A stretch of 26,453 bases of DNA, taken from the NCBI GenBank assembly GCA_002436415.1, contig DJMA01000048.1:1-26453 (forward strand), given 5' to 3'. The notes below the pieces were generated by a model, which did not search any database, was not told the DNA's origin, and saw only the letters and a program-made list of their open reading frames with translations. This document shows positions 20,813 to 26,453 of this stretch, piece by piece (within the stretch, counting starts at the first letter, position 1; each line of letters starts with the position of its first letter). The stretch comes from Bdellovibrionaceae bacterium UBA6502. Lineage in GTDB: Bacteria; Bdellovibrionota; Bdellovibrionia; Bdellovibrionales; UBA840. Both the position numbers and the translations under genes were made by a program.

Positions 20813-21152
20813 AAAATTCTCCCAAAGATCTGTTTCCCTAGCTTGTAGCAGGCTTTTAGGAGCTTTAAAATAGACCCGGTAAATTGGATAGGCTTAGAGG
20901 CGGGAATTGGAAAAAACTATATCTATTGAGCCTAGTTTCCTAGTAAGACTCTAAATACTTCAATTAAATGTCCATTTGAAAAGGGGATAAACTTTGTTTA
21001 GTATCGCTTTGCTATAGCTGTACAGAGGCATTTTAATGGAGTTAGGTGACTGGTAATGGCATTTTTGTAAAGCTTGTTAACAAGAAGTGTGAATATTGCA
21101 GCGAAAGCTCTTAGGCTATGAAGAGCCACTGAAATATTGTAAAATCCACCCA
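20813..21152. other. Divergent intergenic region, 340 bp
   Basis: No gene is seen. It holds a perfect 12-bp palindrome CTTGTTAACAAG at 21073-21084, a possible operator about 70-80 bp before the plus-strand start. A candidate -10 box TAAAAT (21140-21145) lies 7 nt before the ATG at 21153 without a clear -35 box. Confidence 0.45.
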
Positions 21153-21998
21153 ATGAAAACTTTTTTTCTAGGTTTCTTATTTCTGTTTTTTAATCTAAGC
21201 ATGAAGGCTAATGCTATGCTGCCATCTGATTGTTTGGAGCTTGAAAAGGCCAATAGAGAAAGCACTTTTTTAGAAGAAAGTTTTTATCGTTTTTCAGATC
21301 CCCACATTTTAGCCAATGAACTTTGTGCCAGAGATTTTGGTACAGATACAGAGAGCATCGCTTTTTCTTTACTGTTTCATGGAATCAGAAATCGAGTGCC
21401 GAACTTACAAGAGCTTATTCAAGGAATTGAGTCTTATATGCCATTGTCTAATACCCAAAGGCCCGAAGCTTTTGAGTTTAGTGATGTGATTCGCGGAGCG
21501 AAAGAAGTTTTTTTTGGAGGAAGCGCGGAATACATTTTAGATCTTGCTGAGCAAATCGATGAAATTATGGCTAAGGAGGATTTTTTACAAAACGGCCCTC
21601 AATGTGATTCCAATCTTGATTTGTTTTTAAGCGATGCTTGTTTTGCCTATTATCAAAGGCTTCAAACTTCACTCGATTCACTTTTGTATGTAGAAGGCGA
21701 CAAAAAGAAGTTCCTACTTCAAGCACTTCATGAAGCAAGAGAAGTCTATGAGAGTCACTTTTTAAATTCAGAGCAAGTTGCAGAGATGCTACAGAATGCT
21801 TTGAATAAGCATTTTTTCCGCCTGGAAAAAAAATCCATTGGCATTGCTAAGAAGGGTTTGTCACAAAACTTTTTTGAAAACTTTGGCAAGTACATCTTAG
21901 CGTGGAACAAGTATGAGTTTGAAAAACAAAAGAACCCTCTTCTTAAACCGAGTGATTTAGTAGAAGCTGAAAAGCAATATCTAGAATCTCTTTTTTAA
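21153..21998 (+). CDS. Exported helical protein of unknown function
   Basis: 281 residues. The signal peptide covers residues 1-21 (MKTFFLGFLFLFFNLSMKANA, cleavage before Met-Leu-Pro). The mature part has Cys residues near 26, 57, 151 and 163, an FSDPHILANELCARDFG block, and a mostly helical, acidic C-terminal half rich in Glu, Lys and Leu. The frame is open 19 codons further upstream, but only the ATG at 21153 starts a signal peptide. No ribosome-binding site precedes it, and a TAAAAT sits where a -10 box for a leaderless transcript would be. No domain is recognised. A small exported-protein gene follows in the same direction. Confidence 0.65.
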   Translation: MKTFFLGFLFLFFNLSMKANAMLPSDCLELEKANRESTFLEESFYRFSDPHILANELCARDFGTDTESIAFSLLFHGIRNRVPNLQELIQGIESYMPLSNTQRPEAFEFSDVIRGAKEVFFGGSAEYILDLAEQIDEIMAKEDFLQNGPQCDSNLDLFLSDACFAYYQRLQTSLDSLLYVEGDKKKFLLQALHEAREVYESHFLNSEQVAEMLQNALNKHFFRLEKKSIGIAKKGLSQNFFENFGKYILAWNKYEFEKQKNPLLKPSDLVEAEKQYLESLF

Positions 21999-22188
21999 AA
22001 GACTTAGCTTTCTTACCGGCTTGACCAACAGAATCTGCAAGAAAAAAATATTTTTTTTGAAAAAGTGTCTTCAATTGAGTCTATCCAAAAATATCCAAAA
22101 CCTGATTTCAAACACTTATAAATTAGCTCTCAATTTAAATGTAAAAAATGTCGATGGAATTCGAAACTTTATTCGAAGGAAGTTAAAA

Positions 22189-22464
22189 ATGAAGCTTTGG
22201 CTATCGCTGTTTTTACTACTTGGATTAAGCCTCTCTGCAGGGGAGCATCAAGAGTTTTTGAAGAAGAAATCTATGAGTTATCCCGGTTGGGAGGATGAGG
22301 GTGTACTGGAAGTACAAGCCAGTCTTCCAGCCTACAAGCGCATGGGCACGGCCGAATTACATCGACAAGTATTTAAAAGCATTGCTCTTGAAAAACGCTG
22401 TCTCGCAAGAAATGTGGCTTCGATCACAGATCCAGAGGATGAGTGCATAGACTTTCAGCAGTAA
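22189..22464 (+). CDS. Small exported protein of unknown function
   Basis: 91 residues. Signal peptide: Met-Lys-Leu-Trp-Leu-Ser core LFLLLGLSLSAG, cleaved near residue 17. The mature 74 residues are acidic, with two Cys near the end (Lys-Arg-Cys-Leu and Asp-Glu-Cys-Ile) that could pair. GGAAG lies about 6 nt before the ATG. The frame is open upstream to 22021, but that part is AT-rich, has no start with a ribosome-binding site, and does not look coding. It lies 190 bp after the preceding exported-protein gene, so co-transcription is possible but not shown. Confidence 0.62.
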   Translation: MKLWLSLFLLLGLSLSAGEHQEFLKKKSMSYPGWEDEGVLEVQASLPAYKRMGTAELHRQVFKSIALEKRCLARNVASITDPEDECIDFQQ

Positions 22465-22649
22465 ATGCTTTAAGTTGGCGAGATTATTTGAAACCAAAAG
22501 AATTCCCTAGTAGAAGATGAAAGTGACTTGATAATGAAGTCGTTATAGACTTTTGTTTGTTGAGATTTATGCCATTTCTAAAAAATGGAATAGGCATGGG
22601 CAAACTGCAGCCGAGCGCTTTTTCTGGCTGGTTTTATTTAGGGGATTTT

Positions 22650-24359
22650 ATGAGTGAACATATTGAACGTGAAGAAATGGAATGCGATGTTGTTATCGTT
22701 GGTGCTGGTTCCGCTGGACTTTCTTGCGCCATTCAACTTCAGAAAAAAATTAATGATTACAATGAAGCAATTAGTTCAGGAAAAATTCAGGGTGAAGAAA
22801 TTCCCGAGCAGATGATCGTTGTTTTAGAAAAAGGGGCAGAGGTTGGCGCGCACTCATTTAGTGGTGCAGTTATGAATCCTACAGCATTGAGTGAATTGAT
22901 TCCTGATTATCGTGAGAAAGGCTGTCCCATCGATTCTGATGTGAAAGAAGATGCCGTTTACTATTTAGGAAAGACATATAAGATTAAAGCTCCAATCACG
23001 CCACCACCTTTTCAAAACCATGGTAATCTGATTGTTAGTATTTCTAAAGTGAACCGTTGGCTTGGTGAGCAGGCGGAAGAAATGGGGATTAATATTTTCC
23101 CAGGATTTGCCGCTGTAGAATGTTTATATGACGAAAACAACAAGGTTATCGGTGTTCGCACAGGAGATCGCGGTATTGGTAAAGACGGCCAACCGAAAGA
23201 CAACTTTGAACCAGGAATGATCTTAAAATCTAAGCTAACTATTTTTGCCGAAGGTACCCGCGGCTCTCTTTTTAAACAGGTAGCTAAAAAGTTAAACTTA
23301 CGCGAAGGTAAAAATGCGGAAGTTTTTGAAGAGGGTGTAAAAGAAATCATTCAAATGCCTGAGGGCACAGTAAAGCCAGGTCAGGTATTTCATACTTTAG
23401 GATATCCTCTAAATGAAACAATTGGTGGTACTTTTATTTATACCATTCCAGGCGATAAAATTTTATTAGGTTTGGTTGGTTACCTAGATACAAATGACCC
23501 TTTGTTTGATCCACATAGAGAATTACAGAGATTGAAGCAGCACCCTTGGATCGCTGAAATGACCAAAGGTGGAAAAGTGATTGCTTACGGTGGAAAAACC
23601 ATTCCAGCCGGTGGGTGGTACTCTATGCCAAAACTTTATCATGATGGAATGATGGTTGTGGGGGATACGGCCTCAATGGTGGATGTGCAAAAATTAAAGG
23701 GCATACACTTGGCCATGAAGTCAGGAATGCTTGCCGGTGAAACAGCCTTTGAAGCGATCGCGCAACAAAACTTCACGGAAAAGACTTTGTCACTCTACGA
23801 AGAAAAGGTTCATGCGTCTTATGTAAAAAAAGACCTATACAGAGTTCGAAATTTTCACCAAACCTTATCAAAAGGTATGTTTAGCTCAATGCCTCTTATT
23901 GCCATTCAAGAGATGACCGGTGGAAGAGGGTTGAAAGACCCAATGCCTATGCATGAAGATTTAAAAACCACTGAGCCGGCTGTTGAAGTTTGGGGACCGG
24001 ATGCATTAAACAAGGAAGAAAACCAAATTCCAAAGCCAGACAATGAGTTGTTTTTTGATAAACTAAGTTCGGTTTATATGACGGGAACCTATCATGAAGA
24101 AGATGCTCCTAGCCATCTTTTGGTTGCTGATACCGACATCTGTCGCACGGCTTGTGAGCCTAAATATAAATCGCCTTGTAATCATTTTTGTCCAGCAAAT
24201 GTGTATGAGATGACAGATGCTGAGGCTGGTTCAAAAGACTTGGTGGTCAACTATACAAACTGCATTCACTGTAAAACCTGCGATATCAAATGTCCTTTTG
24301 ACAATATCACGTGGACCGTTCCTGAGGGAGGCGGTGGACCTAACTACACTGAATGCTAA
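22650..24359 (+). CDS. Electron-transfer flavoprotein:ubiquinone oxidoreductase (ETF-QO)
   Basis: 569 residues, full length for ETF-QO. GAGSAG (18-23) is the FAD-binding start, Gly-Ala-His-Ser-Phe-Ser-Gly-Ala-Val follows, and a second FAD block, Val-Val-Gly-Asp-Thr-Ala-Ser-Met-Val-Asp, lies near 365. The C-terminal iron-sulphur domain has CxxFCPxxVYE-type cysteines (498, 502, 510, 514) and CIHCKTC (538-544), then Pro-Glu-Gly-Gly-Gly-Gly-Pro-Asn-Tyr, the family signature. The enzyme takes electrons from ETF, reduced by acyl-CoA and other dehydrogenases, and passes them via FAD and a 4Fe-4S cluster to quinone at the inner membrane. The start at 22650 has AGGGGA 4 nt upstream; the frame before it is not coding-like. 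An extra Cys (548) makes a ferredoxin-like CxxCxxCxxxCP. No etfAB genes are in the window. Confidence 0.95.
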   Translation: MSEHIEREEMECDVVIVGAGSAGLSCAIQLQKKINDYNEAISSGKIQGEEIPEQMIVVLEKGAEVGAHSFSGAVMNPTALSELIPDYREKGCPIDSDVKEDAVYYLGKTYKIKAPITPPPFQNHGNLIVSISKVNRWLGEQAEEMGINIFPGFAAVECLYDENNKVIGVRTGDRGIGKDGQPKDNFEPGMILKSKLTIFAEGTRGSLFKQVAKKLNLREGKNAEVFEEGVKEIIQMPEGTVKPGQVFHTLGYPLNETIGGTFIYTIPGDKILLGLVGYLDTNDPLFDPHRELQRLKQHPWIAEMTKGGKVIAYGGKTIPAGGWYSMPKLYHDGMMVVGDTASMVDVQKLKGIHLAMKSGMLAGETAFEAIAQQNFTEKTLSLYEEKVHASYVKKDLYRVRNFHQTLSKGMFSSMPLIAIQEMTGGRGLKDPMPMHEDLKTTEPAVEVWGPDALNKEENQIPKPDNELFFDKLSSVYMTGTYHEEDAPSHLLVADTDICRTACEPKYKSPCNHFCPANVYEMTDAEAGSKDLVVNYTNCIHCKTCDIKCPFDNITWTVPEGGGGPNYTEC

Positions 24360-24377
24360 GTCTTTTTTGTACTGAAT

Positions 24378-24409
24378 AAAAAAAGCAGCTCTTACAGGCT
24401 GCTTTTTTT
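24378..24409. terminator. Intrinsic terminator of the ETF-QO gene
   Basis: A 12-bp stem formed by A7-GCAGC (24378-24389) and GCTGC-T7 (24398-24409) with an 8-nt loop, 18 bp after the stop. Confidence 0.9.
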
Positions 24410-24594
24410 CGTTTGGGCGTGTTCTCTGAATGTCAAATTGGCTAGATCGATAGTTTTGGAACTTTCTCTGTGTTTGATAGCTCTGATTAGGAAACTTGAA
24501 AAATGGGAACTATATTCACATCTATTTATGTAATTTTCATTTTTCTTACTATTTCAAAGAACTTAGCCGCAAAATTTGAATTTTTTAGAGATTG

Positions 24595-25632
24595 ATGGCA
24601 CGAAAGTGTCTCATGATAAATTTATCTAAGAAGCTTCTTTTGTTAATGATTGCTTTCCTTTGGGGAGTGACTTGCTTTGCAAATTGCAAGACCTCAGCCA
24701 TAGAGCAAGCCGGACTTTCAAAAAAACAAGTGGATGCTCTAGTGGATTTATTTTCAGGAGACTATGAGCTTCGTATCTACTCAAAGGAAGTAAAAGGGCA
24801 GAGGCGATATTTAATGGCCATAGGTGAAAAGCATGTAAAGGACAAACGCTCTGCTCTGGCCAGCTCTGCGGTCAATCGAGAGTTTGATTCCTTTGCTGTA
24901 GAATCCTCTGATCCTAAAAAGTATTTTCCTTTTTTTAAGAAGATCGGCTTTGATAAGTTTTACGTTAGAAAAAAAGGTGAAAACTATAATTCCAGTATAG
25001 ATTTTCAGAGTATGAAAGATGAGATGATAGAGTCCATCAATGAAGGCCTTATTGGCTTGGAAGAGCTTCAAGACAGAGCAGAAGAAAATATTAAAAAGCT
25101 AGCTAAGCACTATTCTCAACCTGAAGATATGGTTGCTGAGGTGTATTTTGGTGTAATCAATCAATTCAAAGCCAAAAACTCAGAAGTCTTGCAGTCACAG
25201 GTTTATTATGTTGAGGATAATCATCAGCCAAATTTTAGAGAGAAGCTATCTTTCGCGGGGTTTCTACTTGCAGCTCATTTGGCAAATTATAGAGGCTTGA
25301 AAACGATTTTCGCAGGCAACCTCTTGCTCCGCCTTTTTCTGGATTCTCCGGTATTGTATCCTGGGGTCCATTCTCATGAGGTTTTGAGCTTAATGATTAT
25401 TCCAGTTGCTGTCCTAAGTGTGGATAAATTTTTTAAGGCATTTGCCCTGTCAGAAAATCGCGATACTACCATGGTAAAAGGTTTGGATTCCAGTTTAGAA
25501 GAAATGGAATCCAAATATCTCATTTATTTCGTTGGACAAAAGCACCTACCAAGCCAAGAAGGAATGTTGCTTGAACGTGGCTTTCGAGTTGAACATAAGC
25601 TGTTGAATGAAATTGAGTTTTCTCCTTTTTAA
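24595..25632 (+). CDS. Exported TIKI/TraB/GumN-superfamily-like protein
   Basis: 345 residues from ATG 24595 (339 from the alternative ATG 24613). The signal peptide ends around Cys-Phe-Ala-Asn (residues 27-30). The two paired Gly-x-x-His motifs that define the TIKI/TraB/GumN fold are visible: Gly-Glu-Lys-His (77-80), followed by Phe-Ala-Val-Glu103, and Gly-Gln-Lys-His-Leu-Pro-Ser (314-320) with Glu-Gly-x-Leu-Leu-Glu-Arg-Gly-Phe-Arg-Val after it. That C-terminal block is very close in pattern to GumN proteins (Gly-Ala-x-His-Leu-Pro-Gly...Leu-Leu-x-x-x-Gly-Tyr). TIKI members are metal-dependent proteases; the bacterial ones are uncharacterised. A hydrophobic segment near 245-275 may contact a membrane. 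The start is uncertain because no strong ribosome-binding site is seen. Domain call rests on motif spacing. Confidence 0.6.
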   Translation: MARKCLMINLSKKLLLLMIAFLWGVTCFANCKTSAIEQAGLSKKQVDALVDLFSGDYELRIYSKEVKGQRRYLMAIGEKHVKDKRSALASSAVNREFDSFAVESSDPKKYFPFFKKIGFDKFYVRKKGENYNSSIDFQSMKDEMIESINEGLIGLEELQDRAEENIKKLAKHYSQPEDMVAEVYFGVINQFKAKNSEVLQSQVYYVEDNHQPNFREKLSFAGFLLAAHLANYRGLKTIFAGNLLLRLFLDSPVLYPGVHSHEVLSLMIIPVAVLSVDKFFKAFALSENRDTTMVKGLDSSLEEMESKYLIYFVGQKHLPSQEGMLLERGFRVEHKLLNEIEFSPF

Positions 25633-25703
25633 TCTCCACCTCCCAAAGTCTAAAAAGTAAATCTGCGCTGTATTCTTTATGTGGTCTTTATTAGAATCTT
25701 GTT

Positions 25704-25730
25704 TTCATTTGCAAGGAAATGAATTTTTTT
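25704..25730 (+). terminator. Intrinsic terminator after the TIKI-like gene
   Basis: A 7-bp stem TTCATTT/AAATGAA with loop GCAAGG, followed by seven T (25724-25730), 71 bp after the stop. Confidence 0.72.
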
Positions 25731-25810
25731 GTACACGATGATCCTATTTTTGGCTTATGTTTTGCTTATAGTAAACCGATGAAAGACCCAGCTTTCATGA
25801 GGACAAATTA

Positions 25811-25978
25811 ATGAGTTATTTAAAAGCGACCTACCTACAATTAGTAACGAAAATTGGCCCACAGGTTAAAAATTCTGCAGTGCTTGAGAATTTAAACAAA
25901 TTCAAAAAAAGCGAACTTATTTTGTTAGCTTGGATTGCGTTTATATTTTGTCTTCTCTTGGCAGAGCTACCGGCTTAG
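25811..25978 (+). CDS. Small tail-anchored membrane protein (55 aa)
   Basis: 55 residues. The first 33 are amphipathic and basic (many Lys, with Leu-Lys-Ala-Thr-Tyr and Asn-Lys-Phe-Lys-Lys). The last 20 form one hydrophobic helix (LILLAWIAFIFCLLLAELPA) ending the protein, so a C-terminal membrane anchor with the N-terminus in the cytoplasm is likely. GAGG (25799-25802) lies 8 nt before the ATG. A 7-bp hairpin ATGAAAG/CTTTCAT (25779-25785 with 25792-25798) lies in the leader. TATAGT at 25767-25772 may be a -10 box. Function unknown. Confidence 0.6.
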   Translation: MSYLKATYLQLVTKIGPQVKNSAVLENLNKFKKSELILLAWIAFIFCLLLAELPA

Positions 25979-26100
25979 AACCTAGCATAAAGAAACCTGC
26001 TTAAAATAAACTTTGAAGGCTTTGCCTTTCTCTCTAAAACTTTTTTGGGGAGCACAAATCTACAAAAAGACTTCCAAAAAAGTGGCAAAAATGAGGGGAA

Positions 26101-26123
26101 TTGGGTCTTGGCGCAAGACTCAA
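26101..26123. other. 10-bp hairpin in the 210-bp gap between two small genes
   Basis: TTGGGTCTTG (26101-26110) pairs with CAAGACTCAA (26114-26123) with one G-U pair and loop GCG. No T-run follows on either strand, so it is not a classical terminator; it may be a protein-binding site or leader structure for the gene at 26188. Confidence 0.5.
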
Positions 26124-26187
26124 TGCCTGGATTTTCTTGCATCACTTAAGTGTTTTCGATAGTTTAAAGGGGTACACGAGGTAATCT

Positions 26188-26367
26188 ATGGGCATTATTA
26201 GCTTTTTATTTGGTAAAAAACCTTTAATTCATTTTACGAAGCAGGGAAGTGTTCGTCACGATTTGCCTGAGGAAAAGTGGAAAAAATGGAAGGATCGTTT
26301 TGAGCAAAATCCAGATTATAACTGGAAAAATCACACCGGCCGACAGACGATCAAAAAGAAGAGATAA
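26188..26367 (+). CDS. Small basic soluble protein (59 aa), unknown function
   Basis: 59 residues, beginning Met-Gly-Ile-Ile-Ser-Phe-Leu-Phe-Gly-Lys-Lys, a short hydrophobic start followed by Lys, then His-Phe-Thr-Lys-Gln-Gly, Asp-Leu-Pro-Glu-Glu-Lys-Trp-Lys-Lys-Trp and Asn-Pro-Asp-Tyr-Asn-Trp. The tail is Lys/Arg-rich. A Met-Gly N-terminus with an amphipathic first turn could contact a membrane. Good coding character: GAGG lies 6 nt before the ATG, the composition is conserved-looking with three Trp, and no rare-codon clustering is seen. It was easily missed because of its length. No family is recognised. Confidence 0.6.
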   Translation: MGIISFLFGKKPLIHFTKQGSVRHDLPEEKWKKWKDRFEQNPDYNWKNHTGRQTIKKKR

Positions 26368-26394
26368 AAAAAGCTGCTTTAGTGATCTGTACCC

Positions 26395-26421
26395 TATAAT
26401 TTGGGCACTTTAAAAAGTGCC
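26395..26421 (+). promoter_or_regulatory. Candidate -10 box and leader hairpin before the last gene
   Basis: A perfect TATAAT (26395-26400) is followed by GGCACTT/AAGTGCC (26404-26410 with 26415-26421), loop TAAA. If TATAAT is used, transcription would start at about 26405-26409, inside or at the foot of the hairpin, so the mRNA 5' end would be structured. No good -35 box is seen. The hairpin could instead be a weak terminator for the gene at 26188-26367 (followed by AATTTTAT). Confidence 0.45.
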
Positions 26422-26446
26422 AATTTTATGAGAAAAAGGATAGATC

Positions 26447-26453
26447 ATGAAGG
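26447..26453 (+). CDS. Start of a further gene (cut by the window edge)
   Basis: ATGAAGG at the very end, preceded by AAAGGA with 6 nt spacing. Only Met-Lys and one further base are seen, so nothing can be said about the product. Confidence 0.45.

Noticed and set aside
23012..23350. 112-codon frame antisense to ETF-QO
   Set aside because: Shadow of the strongly supported ETF-QO frame.

Overview
The window looks like chromosomal DNA from a low-GC member of the Bdellovibrionota (predatory Bdellovibrio/Bacteriovorax relatives). This is inferred from four things: a TIGR02147/DUF4423-type regulator, many lineage-restricted exported proteins and lipoproteins (one with a Tyr-Gln-Asn-Cys lipobox), bS18, bL28 and uL24 genes outside their usual operons, and single genes with their own intrinsic terminators. 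It is not proven by a marker gene tree. No CRISPR, prophage or secretion machinery is visible.

Layout: (1) 1-381 is the 3' end of an ISL3-type transposase gene and its probable right end, lying beside a tRNA-Pro(TGG) gene on the minus strand. (2) 505-4294 holds a highly biased outer-membrane porin gene preceded by a long inverted repeat, a glycine-zipper lipoprotein, and a two-gene unit encoding exported proteins whose promoter implies a leaderless mRNA. (3) 4295-6442 is a tight regulator plus secreted-protein pair. (4) 6443-10062 is an accessory stretch of exported or membrane proteins of unknown function. Its gaps contain a family of small terminal-inverted-repeat elements (MITE-like) with an octamer tandem repeat in the same internal position, at about 2, 6 and 10 copies. 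(5) 10063-11261 holds ribosomal genes rpsR and, divergently, rpmB-rplX. (6) 11486-15485 holds a lipoprotein, a 3-hydroxybutyrate-dehydrogenase-like SDR, a GNAT-like protein and a GntP-type permease. (7) 15777-20812 holds a small Cys-rich exported protein overlapping a nitrilase-family amidase, a hemerythrin-like protein with an overlooked 43-residue membrane peptide gene, an AsmA/DUF748-like protein and a YiiX-like lipoprotein. (8) 21153-26453 holds two exported proteins, ETF-ubiquinone oxidoreductase, a TIKI/TraB/GumN-like exported protein, two small ORFs (55 and 59 aa) and the first codons of another gene.

Functional themes: the envelope dominates, with at least eleven exported or membrane-anchored products. 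A second theme is acyl/ketone-body catabolism: the SDR and GntP permease would import and oxidise 3-hydroxybutyrate, and ETF-QO passes acyl-CoA dehydrogenase electrons to quinone. In a predator this would suit use of prey PHB and lipids, which is inference only. The most novel-looking signals are the MITE family with an expandable octamer, the TIGR02147 regulator/secreted-protein pair, candidate leaderless mRNAs whose -10 box sits 6-7 nt before ATG, and an SDR that has lost the usual catalytic Asn.
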